Positions 17,160-27,937 of a stretch of 64,000 bases of DNA are shown here, in pieces. Source of the DNA: Ruegeria sp. HKCCA6707. Lineage in GTDB: Bacteria > Pseudomonadota > Alphaproteobacteria > Rhodobacterales > Rhodobacteraceae. Below the pieces are notes generated by a model, which worked only from the letters and a program-made list of their open reading frames with translations, was not told where the DNA came from and searched no databases. How positions within the stretch are numbered: position 1 is the first letter of the stretch; each line of letters begins with the position of its first letter. The position numbers were made by a program, and so were the translations under genes. The DNA is taken from contig NZ_WQEG01000009.1 of assembly GCF_013033515.1 (NCBI RefSeq), positions 62,001 to 126,000 on the forward strand, given 5' to 3'.

Positions 17160-17621
17160 ATGGCGGATATCGGGGCCTATCTGAAGAAGCATACAGAAGC
17201 ACTTGTTAAGGACGTTGGCATTGAGGCCGCATGTGAGATAACCGGAAAATCCAAGGCAACTTTGGGTCGGTATTATTCGGACAATGCCGAGCACGCCGAC
17301 AGGTTCATGCCAGTGGATTCGGTGGCCAAGCTTGAAAACGCAGCCAATTATCCGCATGTCACATCTGCCTTGGCTGATCTTAAGAACATCACTTTGTCTT
17401 ACGACGGTCGCAACAGCAGCGAGCCACGCACCGGTGGTGTAAACTCGGACGTCATCGCGCTGAGCCAGCGTTTCGCGATGCTGATGACCGAATACCAGGC
17501 GGCAATCGAAGACGGGATCATCACCGTCAACGAAGCAAAGCGCTTGTTGAAAGAAACCAGCATGTTGCAGCAGGTTCTGATCGAGATGAAGCTGCACCTG
17601 GAAGAAGAAAGCGTGAGCTGA
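17160..17621 (+). CDS. uncharacterised protein with probable helix-turn-helix
   Basis: The protein has 153 residues. IEAACEITGKSKATLGRYY (about residues 20-38) reads like an HTH of the Cro or phage-CII type. Two helical stretches follow, and the C terminus is acidic and probably coiled-coil (NEAKRLLKETSMLQQVLIEMK). I do not recognise a named family. It has its own ribosome site (AAAGG, 8 bases before ATG) and stands alone between 353- and 187-base gaps. No phage genes are near. It may be a DNA-binding regulator; the evidence for that is the HTH-like segment and the nearby palindrome. Confidence 0.6.
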   Translation: MADIGAYLKKHTEALVKDVGIEAACEITGKSKATLGRYYSDNAEHADRFMPVDSVAKLENAANYPHVTSALADLKNITLSYDGRNSSEPRTGGVNSDVIALSQRFAMLMTEYQAAIEDGIITVNEAKRLLKETSMLQQVLIEMKLHLEEESVS

Positions 17622-17808
17622 GCTTGCGGAATTTTCTAACCAGTCAGTTTGTATGGGTCATCCGTTTGCTTTCGGCATTAGACAGCTAGGAAAACCATAC
17701 TTCCGACGAAGCGCCGATTTCGACTCTCCTAAGTCCGGGTAAGGCATTGCTATATTGATATCGAGATTTGAGTTCTGGCTTGGCGGCGGAGACCGGCGCG
17801 TCTTCACC

Positions 17809-18933
17809 TCACTCGCACCGTTTCACGATCACCGAACCCACTGAATATCCGGCGCCAAACGAGCAGATCAGACCGTGGTCGCCATCCTCAAGATCATCCG
17901 AGTATTTCGAAAACGCGATGATCGATCCGGCGGATGAGGTATTCGCGTAATCTTGCAGGATGTTGGGCTGTTCATCGGCCTCGGGTTCTCGGCCGAGAAC
18001 CTTTTTGCCGATAAAGTCGTTCATGGTCTTGTTCGCCTGATGCAGCCACAAACGCTTGAGGTCGCCACTGGCAATCCCCTCGGACTCCATGTGATCTGAG
18101 ATATGCTTGCTGACCATCGGCAGCACTTCTTTGAACACTTTGCGACCGTTTTGCATGAACTGCATATCGCGCCGGTCAACCAGACCATCTGGGCGTGACC
18201 TGCGCAGGAAGCCGTTGTTGTTACGGATATTGTTGGAAAACTGGGTGGCGCATCGCGTCGACAGGATCTCGAAATGTGGGCCTTGAGCGTCTTCGATGCG
18301 TTCGATCAGAGTGGCCGTTGCCACGTCGCCAAAGATGAAATGACAATCGCGGTCTCGCCATTCCAGATGGCCCGAGCAGATCTCGGGGTTCACAACCAGT
18401 GCTGCGCGGACCGAGCCGGACCGGATCATGTCAGCAGCGGCCTGGATACCGAAGGTCGCAGACGAACAGGCGACATTCATGTCGAACCCAAACCCGTCAA
18501 TGCCGAGCGCCTGCTGGATTTCGATAGCGATCGCGGGATAGGCGCGTTCGTGGTTCGAGGCCGCGCAGATCACCAGATCGACATCTTCCGCGCGACGCCC
18601 CGCCTGCGCCAGTGCCTTGTTGCAGGCATCGACCGCCATCTCTGTCATGATGCCTGGGTCGTTATCGTCGCGCTGCCGTAGGCTTGGATGCATGATTTCA
18701 GGGTCCAGCACGCCGGATTTGTCCATCACATATCGGTTCTCGATGCCCGATGCCTTGACGATGAATTCCTCTGACGAGTGTTGCATCGGCTCGATTTCAC
18801 CCGCAGCGATGGCTTGCGCGTTTTCGGCGTTCTTGCGGTCGGCATAGGCGTTGAACGCAACAACAAGCTCGGCATTGGAAATACTGCTCTGAGGTGTGAA
18901 AACACCGGTTCCAGTGATGGCTGGCGTATACAT
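17809..18933 (-). CDS. beta-ketoacyl-ACP synthase III family protein
   Basis: The protein has 374 residues. The catalytic triad of the FabH fold is visible: Cys156 in NVACSSATFG, His298 in WLHQANKT and Asn331 in ANTSSAGS. The start MYTPAITGTGVFTPQSSISNAE matches the Pseudomonas PA3286 type, which condenses medium-chain acyl-CoA with malonyl-ACP and so shunts beta-oxidation products into fatty acid synthesis. It is longer than housekeeping FabH (about 320). No plsX or acpP lies nearby, so this is probably not the main fabH. Substrate preference is inferred. Confidence 0.8.
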   Translation of the reverse strand: MYTPAITGTGVFTPQSSISNAELVVAFNAYADRKNAENAQAIAAGEIEPMQHSSEEFIVKASGIENRYVMDKSGVLDPEIMHPSLRQRDDNDPGIMTEMAVDACNKALAQAGRRAEDVDLVICAASNHERAYPAIAIEIQQALGIDGFGFDMNVACSSATFGIQAAADMIRSGSVRAALVVNPEICSGHLEWRDRDCHFIFGDVATATLIERIEDAQGPHFEILSTRCATQFSNNIRNNNGFLRRSRPDGLVDRRDMQFMQNGRKVFKEVLPMVSKHISDHMESEGIASGDLKRLWLHQANKTMNDFIGKKVLGREPEADEQPNILQDYANTSSAGSIIAFSKYSDDLEDGDHGLICSFGAGYSVGSVIVKRCE

Positions 18934-19082
18934 AGCGGGTCCTGAATTTTTCAGATTTGCTCAAAATGCAGTCACAGACCGTTTTGATCAAGAGATGTTG
19001 ACCCAAGGGAATAGGGGTTTCCGGTCACTTTCGGCGTCGATTCTTGCCACGGAGCTCGAGCACGATGTGTTTGAAACGCAAA

Positions 19083-19103
19083 ACCCCGGCACCGGGCCGG
19101 GGT
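19083..19103 (-). terminator. terminator of carB
   Basis: Eight-base perfect arms ACCCCGGC (19083-19090) and GCCGGGGT (19096-19103) are followed on the minus strand by a short T-rich run. It lies 25 bases past the carB stop. Confidence 0.65.
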
Positions 19104-19128
19104 CTTAAGTGGTTCTTGAGTTGATCGA

Positions 19129-22100
19129 TCAGCCTTGCAAGGATCGAACCTCAACATCCCCTTCGGCCTGCGCCTTGATGGCCAAAGCAGCGGCATAGCT
19201 GGCCGCAGCGGTGGTGTAATAAGGGATCTTGTCATAAAGCGCGATAGAGCGGATCGAGCGGCTATCTTCGACCGCCTGCGCACCTTCGGTTGAGTTCATG
19301 ACCAGCTGAACCCCGCCATCTTTCATCAGGTCTGTGACATCCGGGCGGCCTTCATAGACTTTGTTGACCACACCGCAGGGCACGCCTTCAGCGTCAAGCC
19401 AGCTTTGTGTGCCGCGTGTTGCGACCAGCTTAAAGCCCTGATCCACCAGAACGCGGGCGGCTTCCAGCATGTCTGCGCCTTTGTCAGCGTCCTTGATCGA
19501 GATAAAGGCGGTGCCCGACGACGGCAGGACCATGCCAGCCCCCATCTGCGCCTTCAGGAAGGCGCGGGGGAAGCTGCGATCCCAACCCATGACTTCACCG
19601 GTCGAGCGCATCTCGGGGCCCAGAATTGTGTCAACACCCGGGAAACGGGCAAAAGGCAGCACTGCCTCTTTGACCGAGAACCAAGGCATATCCGGGTCGG
19701 CCAAAGTCATTTGATCCGCAATCTTGGTATCATCAACCGTTTTATAGGCCGGGCGCATCGGGAAGCCGGACAGTTTCTCTCCGGCCATGACGCGTGCGGC
19801 GATTGAGGCGATGGCGCTGTCGGTGGCTTTGGCCACAAAGGGCACGGTGCGGCTGGCGCGGGGGTTCACTTCGATCAGAAAGATCTCGTCATCCTTGATC
19901 GCAAACTGCACATTCATCAGCCCGACCACGTTCAGCGCTTTGGCCAGTTTGAACGTTTGATCCTTGATCTGATCAATGATCTCTTTGGACAGCGAATAGG
20001 GTGGCAAAGAACAAGCGCTGTCGCCCGAATGCACGCCCGCCTCTTCGATATGCTGCATGATGCCGGCGACATGCACGTCAGCCCCATCACAAAGCGCGTC
20101 CACATCCAGCTCAACCGCTCCAGCCAGATAGCTGTCGAGCAGGACCGGGCTGTCGCCCGAAACCACCACGGCCTCGTTAATGTAACGCCGCAGTTGATCC
20201 ATATCGCGCACAATCTCCATCGCGCGACCGCCCAGAACGTAAGAAGGGCGGATCACCAGCGGGAAGCCGATCTTTTCGGCGATCTCCAGCGCTTGTTCGT
20301 CGGTCGAGGCGATGCCGTTCTTGGGCTGTTTCAGCCCCAATTCATTGACCAGCGCCTGGAACCGTTCACGGTCTTCGGCCAGGTCGATGGCGTCCGGTGT
20401 CGTGCCCAGGATCGGGATGCCCTCGGCCTCAAGCGCGTTGGCCAGTTTCAACGGCGTCTGACCGCCGAACTGAACGATCACACCGTGCAGGGTGCCGTTC
20501 TCCTGCTCTTTGGTCAGGATTTCCATCACGTGCTCAAAGGTCAGCGGTTCAAAATACAGCCGGTCCGAGGTGTCATAGTCGGTCGAAACGGTCTCGGGGT
20601 TGCAGTTGACCATGATCGTCTCATAGCCCGCATCGGTCAGCGCAAAACAGGCGTGGCAGCAGCAATAATCGAACTCGATCCCCTGACCGATCCGGTTGGG
20701 GCCGCCGCCCAGAATGACAACCTTTTTGCGGTCACTGGGCCGCGCTTCGCATTCGACCTCGCCCATCATCGGGGCCTCATAGGTGGAATACATATAAGGT
20801 GTCTGCGCCTCGAACTCGGCTGCGCATGTATCGATGCGCTTGAACACGGCCGTCACACCCAGATTGCGCCGGGCGCGGCGCACATTCGCCTCATCCCGAC
20901 CGGTCAGGTTGCCCAGACGCGCATCGGTGAAGCCCAGCATTTTCAGCTTGCGAATACCATCTTCGGTCATCGGCAGACCGTCTTTGCGGACTTGACGCTC
21001 GGCCTCGATGATCTCGCGGATGCGGGCCAAGAACCAGGGGTCGAACTTGGTGACGCCAAAAATCTCATCATCTGTCAAACCATGGCGCATGGCTTGCGCG
21101 ATGGTACGCAGACGGTCGGGCGTTTGCTGGCTGATCGCTTTGATTACCGCAGCTTTATCATCGGCCTCTTCCCAAACACCGACGTTCAGGCCCGGGATTT
21201 CGATCTCATCAAAGCCGGTCAGCCCCGATTCCATCGAAGCCAGCGCCTTTTGCATGGATTCGTGGATCGTACGACCGATGGACATAGCCTCACCCACCGA
21301 TTTCATCGCGGTGGTCAGGTACGGTTCGGACCCGGGGAATTTCTCGAAGGCGAATTTCGGGATCTTGGTGACCACATAGTCAATGGTCGGCTCAAACGAC
21401 GCTGGCGTGACCTTGGTGATGTCATTGTCCAACTCATCCAGCGTATAGCCCACAGCCAGTTTTGCAGCGATCTTTGCAATCGGGAAACCGGTCGCCTTGG
21501 ATGCCAGCGCCGAGGAGCGCGACACGCGCGGGTTCATCTCGATCACAACCATGCGGCCATCTTCCGGGTTGATCGCCCACTGTACGTTCGAGCCACCGGT
21601 CTCAACCCCGATCTCGCGCAGAACGGCGATCGAGCCGTTGCGCATGATCTGATATTCCTTGTCAGTCAGCGTCAGCGCCGGGGCCACGGTGATCGAGTCA
21701 CCAGTATGAACGCCCATCGGGTCAACGTTTTCGATGGAACAGACGATGATGGCGTTGTCGGCGGTGTCACGCACAACTTCCATCTCGTATTCTTTCCATC
21801 CCAACAGGCTTTCATCCACAAGGATCTGGTTCACCGGCGACGCATCCATGCCCGAGCGGCAGAAATGGATATAATCCTCGCGGTTATAGGCCACGCCACC
21901 GCCGGTGCCGCCCAGCGTAAAGGCCGGGCGAATGATCGCGGGCAGGCCGATCTCTTCCAGCTCATCCAGCGCAATTTGCACGCCCGCATCCAGATCGGCG
22001 CTGCCGTCTTCTTTCTTAGGAGCCGTCACAATCGTGGCTTTGGGATTTTCCAGACCCAGCCGGTCCATCGCCTCGCGGAACAGCTTGCGGTCTTCGGCCA

Positions 22101-22473
22101 TTTCGATGGCGTCGCGCTTGGCGCCGATCATCTCGACCCCAAACTCTTCGAGCACGCCCATTTCTTCAAGCGCGAGCGAAGTGTTCAGGCCGGTTTGCCC
22201 GCCCATGGTGGGCAGCAGTGCGTCGGGGCGTTCCTTTTCGATGATCTTGGCCACAACTTCGGGCGTGATCGGCTCAATATAGGTTGCGTCGGCCAGTTCC
22301 GGGTCCGTCATGATCGTCGCGGGGTTCGAGTTTACCAGAATGACCCGATACCCTTCCTCGCGCAGCGCCTTACACGCCTGAGCACCGGAATAGTCGAACT
22401 CGCAGGCCTGACCGATGACAATGGGGCCTGCCCCGATGATCATGATCGACTGGATGTCGGTTCTTCTCGGCAT
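19129..22473 (-). CDS. carB: carbamoyl-phosphate synthase large subunit
   Basis: This 1114-residue protein makes carbamoyl phosphate from bicarbonate, glutamine-derived ammonia and two ATP, for pyrimidine and arginine synthesis. It shows the internal duplication: two ATP-grasp halves each starting with a Rossmann-like segment ([21 protein letters not shown], then [20 protein letters not shown]). An allosteric methylglyoxal-synthase-like domain is at the C terminus. ATG 22473 has AAGGA upstream; the 63 extra in-frame residues before it do not match the family. carA is not in this window. Confidence 0.97.
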   Translation of the reverse strand: MPRRTDIQSIMIIGAGPIVIGQACEFDYSGAQACKALREEGYRVILVNSNPATIMTDPELADATYIEPITPEVVAKIIEKERPDALLPTMGGQTGLNTSLALEEMGVLEEFGVEMIGAKRDAIEMAEDRKLFREAMDRLGLENPKATIVTAPKKEDGSADLDAGVQIALDELEEIGLPAIIRPAFTLGGTGGGVAYNREDYIHFCRSGMDASPVNQILVDESLLGWKEYEMEVVRDTADNAIIVCSIENVDPMGVHTGDSITVAPALTLTDKEYQIMRNGSIAVLREIGVETGGSNVQWAINPEDGRMVVIEMNPRVSRSSALASKATGFPIAKIAAKLAVGYTLDELDNDITKVTPASFEPTIDYVVTKIPKFAFEKFPGSEPYLTTAMKSVGEAMSIGRTIHESMQKALASMESGLTGFDEIEIPGLNVGVWEEADDKAAVIKAISQQTPDRLRTIAQAMRHGLTDDEIFGVTKFDPWFLARIREIIEAERQVRKDGLPMTEDGIRKLKMLGFTDARLGNLTGRDEANVRRARRNLGVTAVFKRIDTCAAEFEAQTPYMYSTYEAPMMGEVECEARPSDRKKVVILGGGPNRIGQGIEFDYCCCHACFALTDAGYETIMVNCNPETVSTDYDTSDRLYFEPLTFEHVMEILTKEQENGTLHGVIVQFGGQTPLKLANALEAEGIPILGTTPDAIDLAEDRERFQALVNELGLKQPKNGIASTDEQALEIAEKIGFPLVIRPSYVLGGRAMEIVRDMDQLRRYINEAVVVSGDSPVLLDSYLAGAVELDVDALCDGADVHVAGIMQHIEEAGVHSGDSACSLPPYSLSKEIIDQIKDQTFKLAKALNVVGLMNVQFAIKDDEIFLIEVNPRASRTVPFVAKATDSAIASIAARVMAGEKLSGFPMRPAYKTVDDTKIADQMTLADPDMPWFSVKEAVLPFARFPGVDTILGPEMRSTGEVMGWDRSFPRAFLKAQMGAGMVLPSSGTAFISIKDADKGADMLEAARVLVDQGFKLVATRGTQSWLDAEGVPCGVVNKVYEGRPDVTDLMKDGGVQLVMNSTEGAQAVEDSRSIRSIALYDKIPYYTTAAASYAAALAIKAQAEGDVEVRSLQG

Positions 22474-22642
22474 GGCCTTGTTCCTTTGATGTCTGCGAGT
22501 CAGGGCGCCGCCCCAGCGCCCAAATTGTCCTGCGTTATAGGGACCGGGCGAAAAGGTGCAAGGGGGATCGGAAACAGATGTGAAATTGCCGCTTTTCTGT
22601 CTTTTCTCGCGTCGCGTTTCTCTATATCGCGCAGCACGGCAA

Positions 22643-23776
22643 ATGGAGAAGCAATTGCGCATTCGTTTCGATCAGGGACCAGCCGGCCGAGGAACCCGGT
22701 TTGCGCAGCCCATACGGATCATCTGTGCGGATTCTGCCCAAGAGGTGCCCCAGGCCCTGGCGGCGCTGGATCAGGCGCGTGCGGATGGGGCGTGGTTGGC
22801 CGGTTATGCCAGTTATGAGCTGGGTTATGTGTTGGAGCCACGGCTCGCCGAGCGCTTACCCCGAAAACGCCGCTTGCCGCTGCTGTGTTTCGGTGTGTTC
22901 GATACGCCGGACCGCGTTGACCTTTCGGGTGACTTCGGCGAGATCAACGGGTTCAAGCCGCGTTGGGATCAGCAAGGGTACAGCAAAGCCTTTCGTCAGG
23001 TCCACGATGCCATTGGCGCGGGCGATATCTATCAGGCGAACCTGACCTTCCCGATTGACCTTGAGGTCAAAGGCCACAGCGCCGACCTCTATACGGCGCT
23101 TGTCCAGTCCCAGCCGGTGGGTCATGGCGTGCTGATCGAACAAGACGGATTGCCTGACCTTCTTTGCCGCTCACCCGAGTTGTTTTTCCGCGCAGATGCC
23201 GAAGGGCGGATCGAAACGCGCCCGATGAAGGGCACGCAACCGCGCAGTGACGATCCGGTTGAAGATGAGCGCCGCCGCGCCTTTTTGGGGCGCGACGAAA
23301 AGAACCGGGCCGAGAACCTGATGATCGTTGACCTGTTGCGCAATGATATCAGCCGTATTGCGCTGGCCGGATCTGTTACTGTGCCCGAGCTGTTCAAGGT
23401 GGAAAGTTACGCGACCGTTCATCAGATGGTGTCGCTTGTGCAGGCACAATTGCGTCGCGGCATAGGGCTGTCGGACATCTTAACAGCACTATTCCCCTGC
23501 GGGTCGATCACCGGCGCGCCCAAAATCCGCGCGATGGAGATCCTGTCTGATCTGGAACCCTGGCCCCGCGATATCTATTGCGGCACCATCGGCTGGGCCG
23601 CGCCGGATGGGCGGTCGGAGTTCAACGTGGCGATCCGCACATTGATGGTTGAAAAGGGCCAGGCAACGCTGAACGTCGGCGGCGGTCTGGTCTGGGACAG
23701 CACAGCCACATCAGAATATGAGGAGGCGCTATGGAAAGCCCGCTTCGCGCGCCAACTGAGCCTGATTTCCGCCTGA
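22643..23776 (+). CDS. pabB: aminodeoxychorismate synthase component I
   Basis: The protein has 377 residues from ATG 22643. The chorismate-binding domain is complete, with [56 protein letters not shown] and YCGTIGW. It converts chorismate to 4-amino-4-deoxychorismate on the way to p-aminobenzoate and folate. The N-terminal part is short, as usual for alphaproteobacterial PabB. No glutaminase domain is fused. It overlaps the lyase gene by 46 bases and is divergent from carB. Confidence 0.92.
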   Translation: MEKQLRIRFDQGPAGRGTRFAQPIRIICADSAQEVPQALAALDQARADGAWLAGYASYELGYVLEPRLAERLPRKRRLPLLCFGVFDTPDRVDLSGDFGEINGFKPRWDQQGYSKAFRQVHDAIGAGDIYQANLTFPIDLEVKGHSADLYTALVQSQPVGHGVLIEQDGLPDLLCRSPELFFRADAEGRIETRPMKGTQPRSDDPVEDERRRAFLGRDEKNRAENLMIVDLLRNDISRIALAGSVTVPELFKVESYATVHQMVSLVQAQLRRGIGLSDILTALFPCGSITGAPKIRAMEILSDLEPWPRDIYCGTIGWAAPDGRSEFNVAIRTLMVEKGQATLNVGGGLVWDSTATSEYEEALWKARFARQLSLISA

Positions 23777-24378
23777 TCGAAACCTTTGCGTTTCGTCCTA
23801 GGCAGGGGGTGATCAGAGGCAACATGCACCTCGCGCGGATGGCGCGCACGGCGAAGGTTCTGTCCTTAACCTTTGACCTGGATGCTGCGCAGGCGATGCT
23901 GGATCGGATCGCAGGCGAGGCGCCATTGCGGTGCCGTTTAACCATGGATGTTTCAGGCCATTTCGAGCTCACTACCGCTGCCCTTGCAGATACTGCCTCC
24001 ATATGGCGGCTGGCTCTTGCGCAAACACGCTTGCAGTCAGAGGACCCGTGGCTGCGCCACAAAACCACGCGGCGATCTCTCTATGACAAGGTGCGCGCGA
24101 CGCTGCCGAAGGGCATTGATGAGGTTTTGTTTCTGAACGAACGTGGTGAACTTTGCGAAGGCACGATCACCAACCTGTTTCTTGAAATGCCCAATGGAAC
24201 CCGTTTGACTCCGTCCCTAAGCAGTGGCGTGCTGCCAGGTATTCTGCGGGAAGAACTGCTGGAAAACGACGAATGGGCCGAGGCGGTTTTGACTTTGACT
24301 GATCTGAAACAGGCCCGAGCCGTATTCATGGGGAACGCTTTGCGCGGCCTGATCCCGGTAGAGATGGTGAACCTGTGA
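23731..24378 (+). CDS. class IV aminotransferase-fold protein, probable aminodeoxychorismate lyase
   Basis: The protein has 215 residues. The PLP lysine is likely in LRHKTTRRSLYD, with catalytic-site NERGELCEGTITNLF and the closing SGVLPGILREELL. Following pabB with a 46-base overlap, it most likely releases pyruvate from aminodeoxychorismate to give p-aminobenzoate (PabC role). The ribosome site GAGGAGG lies within pabB, five bases before ATG. It is shorter than E. coli PabC (269) because the N-terminal strand region is compact. Confidence 0.8.
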   Translation: MESPLRAPTEPDFRLIETFAFRPRQGVIRGNMHLARMARTAKVLSLTFDLDAAQAMLDRIAGEAPLRCRLTMDVSGHFELTTAALADTASIWRLALAQTRLQSEDPWLRHKTTRRSLYDKVRATLPKGIDEVLFLNERGELCEGTITNLFLEMPNGTRLTPSLSSGVLPGILREELLENDEWAEAVLTLTDLKQARAVFMGNALRGLIPVEMVNL

Positions 24379-25046
24379 GCAAAAACGACACTATGGCAGA
24401 GCCCTTGGCCACGATGACGCGGCTGCGGTTCGAGTTTGGTCTGTTCTTCATCGCGGTACCCCTGGTAATTGCGGTGTTCTTTCCACCTGATTGGATGTTT
24501 CCGGCGCTCTTTGCCTTCACAGGCCTGGGAATCGTTCTGCTGCACGCCACGCCGGGTTTTGCCTGGGCCGAGCTGCGCTATGGCTGGGCCAACTGGTCGG
24601 TTGCAGAGTTGGGGGTGTTCGCCCTTGTTATTGCTGCTTTCTGTACAGTGCTGATCTATCTCACCCGGCCCGATGCTGCATTTTTCCTGCTCAAACACCG
24701 GCCCGAAATGCTGGCCTTTATCTGGGTCGGCTACCCGCTTTTGTCCGCATTGCCGCAAGAGCTGCTGTTCCGGCCGCTCTTTTTCCGGCGCTACCACGCC
24801 ATTCTGCCCAAGGGGCGCAAAGCCGATCTGCTGAATGCGGCGGTCTTTTCCTTTGCGCACCTGATGTATTGGAGCTGGATCGTGGCGCTGATGACTTTTG
24901 CGGGCGGGCTGCTGTTCAGTTGGGCCTATCGCAAACGCGGCTCATTCTTTTACGCGGTTTTGCTGCACGCGATCGCGGGGAATATCATCTTTGCCGTTGG
25001 TCTGGGCATCTATTTCTATTCCGGCAACGTGCAAAGGCCGTTTTGA
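24375..25046 (+). CDS. CPBP family intramembrane metalloprotease
   Basis: The protein has 223 residues from GTG 24375, overlapping the preceding stop in GTGA; ATG 24393 is an alternative. It has about six hydrophobic segments. The family motifs are LPQELLFRPLFFRR (the ExxxR element with a neighbouring Glu), FSFAHLMYWSW (His) and a terminal HAIAGN. CPBP proteases include CAAX-processing enzymes and bacteriocin-immunity proteins; the substrate here is unknown. Coupling to folate genes is likely translational convenience. Confidence 0.85.
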   Translation: MSKNDTMAEPLATMTRLRFEFGLFFIAVPLVIAVFFPPDWMFPALFAFTGLGIVLLHATPGFAWAELRYGWANWSVAELGVFALVIAAFCTVLIYLTRPDAAFFLLKHRPEMLAFIWVGYPLLSALPQELLFRPLFFRRYHAILPKGRKADLLNAAVFSFAHLMYWSWIVALMTFAGGLLFSWAYRKRGSFFYAVLLHAIAGNIIFAVGLGIYFYSGNVQRPF

Positions 25047-25125
25047 TCCCGCGACCCGCCTTGACTTTCCAAGCCTGACAGGGTGTATCGGCGCGACGAA
25101 TTCTGCGCCCGAAGGGATATGATCC

Positions 25126-26901
25126 ATGCACGCCTATCGCAGCCACACCTGCGCCGCTCTGACCGCCGCCAATGTCGGCGAAACCGTTCGCCTGTCTGGC
25201 TGGGTGCATCGGGTCCGAGATCATGGCGGCGTGCTGTTCATCGACCTGCGCGACCATTTTGGTGTGACGCAGGTTCTGTGTGACGGCGACAGCGCAGCCT
25301 TTGCCGAGTTGGAAAAGGTTCGCTCGGAATGGTGTATCCGCATCGATGGCACCGTCAAGGCGCGTGATCCTGAGCTTGTGAACCCGAAACTGCCCACGGG
25401 TGAGATCGAGGTCTATGTGCGTGAGCTTGAAGTATTGGGCGCGGCGGATGAACTGCCGCTGATGGTCTTCGGCGATCAGGAATACCCCGAGGAAACCCGC
25501 CTGCGATATCGCTATTTGGACCTGCGCCGCGAGGCGATGCAACGCAATATGACCCTGCGGTCTGACGTCGTAGCCTCGATGCGCAAACGCATGTGGGATC
25601 AAGGGTTCCGCGAGTATCAGACGCCGATCATCACGGCATCCTCGCCCGAAGGCGCGCGCGATTTTCTGGTGCCTTCGCGCCTGCATCCCGGCAAGTTCTA
25701 TGCGCTGCCGCAGGCACCACAACAGTTCAAACAACTGATTATGGTGTCGGGCTTTGACAAATATTTCCAGATTGCGCCCTGCTTCCGCGATGAAGACCCG
25801 CGCGCCGACCGCTCGCCCACCGATTTCTATCAGCTTGACCTTGAGATGTCGTTTGTCGAGCAGCAGGACGTGTTTGACACCATCCAGCCGGTTTTGACCG
25901 GCGTGTTCGAAGAGTTTGGCGGTGGCCGCAAGGTGGATCAGGACTGGCCGCAGATTTCCTACAAGGACGCGGCGCTGTGGTACGGCAGTGACAAGCCCGA
26001 CCTGCGGAACCCTATTAAAATGCAAGTGGTCTCCGACCACTTCCGCGGGTCTGGCTTCGCGATCTTCGCGAAGCTGTTGGAGCAGGACGGCACCGAGATC
26101 CGCGCCATCCCTGCGCCGGGTGGCGGCAGCCGCAAGTTCTGTGACCGGATGAACAAGTTTGCGCAGCAAGAAGGCCTGCCCGGAATGGGTTATATCTTCT
26201 GGCGCGATCAGGGCGACGGGATGGAGGCCGCCGGTCCATTGGCCAAGAACATTGGCCCAGAGCGGACCGAAGCGATCCGGCAACAGCTGGGTCTGGGTGT
26301 TGGTGATGCAGCGTTTTTCCTGGGTGGCAAACCGAAAGCCTTTGAAAAGGTGGCGGGCAAGGCCCGTGATGTGATCGGTGAGGAGCTAGGTCTGACCGAG
26401 AAAGACCGGTTCGCTTTTGCCTGGATCGTGGATTTCCCGATCTATGAGAAGGACGAAGAAACCGGTGCGATCGATTTCGAACACAACCCGTTCTCGATGC
26501 CTCAAGGCGGGATGGAGGCGCTGAACGGTGATCCTCTGGACGTTCGTGGCTATCAGTATGACCTGGCCTGTAACGGGTACGAGCTGGTGTCAGGTGCAAT
26601 CCGGAACCACAAGCCAGAGATCATGTTGAAAGCCTTTGAACTGGCGGGCTACGGCGCGGATGAGGTGAAATCCCGCTTTGGTGCGCTGTTCAATGCCTTT
26701 CATTATGGTGCGCCGCCGCACGGCGGCTGCGCTGCGGGGATCGACCGTATCGTAATGCTGCTGGCGGATGAGGCGAACATCCGCGAAGTCATGATGTTCC
26801 CGATGAACCAGCGTGCCGAAGACCTGATGATGGATGCGCCCTCAAACCCGACCTCGGATCAATTGATGGAGCTGGGGCTGCGCGTTATTCCGCAGGACTA
26901 G
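25126..26901 (+). CDS. aspS: aspartyl-tRNA synthetase
   Basis: The protein has 591 residues, the bacterial-type length. Order: an OB-fold anticodon domain ([26 protein letters not shown]), the class II catalytic core with motif 2 in [29 protein letters not shown], a GAD insertion domain, then motif 3 in [12 protein letters not shown]. It attaches aspartate to tRNA-Asp; whether it also charges tRNA-Asn cannot be read from this. A hairpin at 26946 follows. Confidence 0.97.
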   Translation: MHAYRSHTCAALTAANVGETVRLSGWVHRVRDHGGVLFIDLRDHFGVTQVLCDGDSAAFAELEKVRSEWCIRIDGTVKARDPELVNPKLPTGEIEVYVRELEVLGAADELPLMVFGDQEYPEETRLRYRYLDLRREAMQRNMTLRSDVVASMRKRMWDQGFREYQTPIITASSPEGARDFLVPSRLHPGKFYALPQAPQQFKQLIMVSGFDKYFQIAPCFRDEDPRADRSPTDFYQLDLEMSFVEQQDVFDTIQPVLTGVFEEFGGGRKVDQDWPQISYKDAALWYGSDKPDLRNPIKMQVVSDHFRGSGFAIFAKLLEQDGTEIRAIPAPGGGSRKFCDRMNKFAQQEGLPGMGYIFWRDQGDGMEAAGPLAKNIGPERTEAIRQQLGLGVGDAAFFLGGKPKAFEKVAGKARDVIGEELGLTEKDRFAFAWIVDFPIYEKDEETGAIDFEHNPFSMPQGGMEALNGDPLDVRGYQYDLACNGYELVSGAIRNHKPEIMLKAFELAGYGADEVKSRFGALFNAFHYGAPPHGGCAAGIDRIVMLLADEANIREVMMFPMNQRAEDLMMDAPSNPTSDQLMELGLRVIPQD

Positions 26902-26945
26902 GCATCGGTTGACGCTCGAAAAGCGGACCGTTTCGCGAAATACGG

Positions 26946-26978
26946 AATACGCTGGCCCCCGGCCCGAGTCAGCGTATT
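26946..26978 (+). terminator. hairpin downstream of aspS
   Basis: Perfect nine-base arms AATACGCTG and CAGCGTATT lie 45 bases after the aspS stop with a 15-base loop. Only a short TTTC follows, so this is a weak intrinsic terminator candidate. Confidence 0.4.
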
Positions 26979-27089
26979 TCAATGTCCACAGATTTCCGAT
27001 TGTCCCGAATGCTACTTGCTGACGACCGGGTGCGACTATACGCCCAAAGACTAAGCAAGCTGGCGGTAATGAAATAGGCAGTGATCACC

Positions 27090-27803
27090 TCAGATCGCCT
27101 CCTGCCGCTCTAGGCGGTTCTGGACCAGCCCAGCGACGCGCGCCGCCATCGCCGTGACCGGAGCCCCTTTGGCCCGCGATGCGGCGAGTTGTTCTGCTGC
27201 CTCGGCCAAAATCTGATCTTCGGCGTCGCGGGCGACGCCCTGAAGAAACTGCACCGCGTAGTCCAGCGCGCGTGAAACCGTGGGACCCGCAAGAATGTCC
27301 GAGATGTGGGCCATATCATCCTGATAGGCCAGCCAATCCGGGCGGATGGGCTCGTCTCGGACATTGTGCAACCCGCTTGGGCGGCGATCTTCTGGCAAAA
27401 GTTCCAGGATCGTCTTTTGGAAATAGGCCAGTGATGTCAGGGGTTTGGATAGAAACCCGTCGGCCCCGGCCCGTCGCGCCGCCTCACTTGCGCCGTCGTC
27501 ACCGGACAGGCCCAGAATGGCGCTGACACGGGGTACGGCGTGGGTCAGTTCGGCAATCAGGTCGGTCCCAGACCCGTCTGGCAGGCCGATATCAACGATG
27601 ACCACAGAGGGGCGGTAGATCTGCAAATGACGCCGTGCAGAGCGCAAACAATCGGCCCTTCGGATGCGCGCGCCGCTGTGCAGGCACATCAGGCGGATCG
27701 CGTCGCAGGCATAGCGGCTGTCTTCGACCACCAGAATGGTCTGGCCCAGCAAGGGCCGCAGCGCTGTGGCAGCAGGGGTGGCGAGAGGGTCCGAATCGAC
27801 CAT
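27090..27803 (-). CDS. orphan response regulator
   Basis: The protein has 237 residues. Residues 20-137 form a receiver domain with acidic pair E27/D28, phosphoacceptor D71 in VVIVDIGLP, switch residue S100 and K120 in LSKPLTS. The last 100 residues are helical, match no output domain I know and end in MAARVAGLVQNRLERQEAI. No histidine kinase is adjacent. The ribosome site TAGGAG precedes ATG. It may act through protein contacts rather than DNA. Confidence 0.85.
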   Translation of the reverse strand: MVDSDPLATPAATALRPLLGQTILVVEDSRYACDAIRLMCLHSGARIRRADCLRSARRHLQIYRPSVVIVDIGLPDGSGTDLIAELTHAVPRVSAILGLSGDDGASEAARRAGADGFLSKPLTSLAYFQKTILELLPEDRRPSGLHNVRDEPIRPDWLAYQDDMAHISDILAGPTVSRALDYAVQFLQGVARDAEDQILAEAAEQLAASRAKGAPVTAMAARVAGLVQNRLERQEAI

Positions 27804-27937
27804 GGCAGAACTCCTAATCAGCAGATGCCTTACGCTAGGAAATCCTGGCTGATACGAGGTTAACGGGCGATTTGGCGCACTTGTCCTTTGGTCTGACTGC
27901 CCCCATAACCGCTGTAACGCAGTACGGAGGACTACTC

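Noticed and set aside
19957..22818. 953-codon open frame antisense to carB
   Set aside because: It lies wholly opposite the certain carB gene and has low-complexity, shadow-type protein. GC-rich codon use of carB keeps the other strand open.
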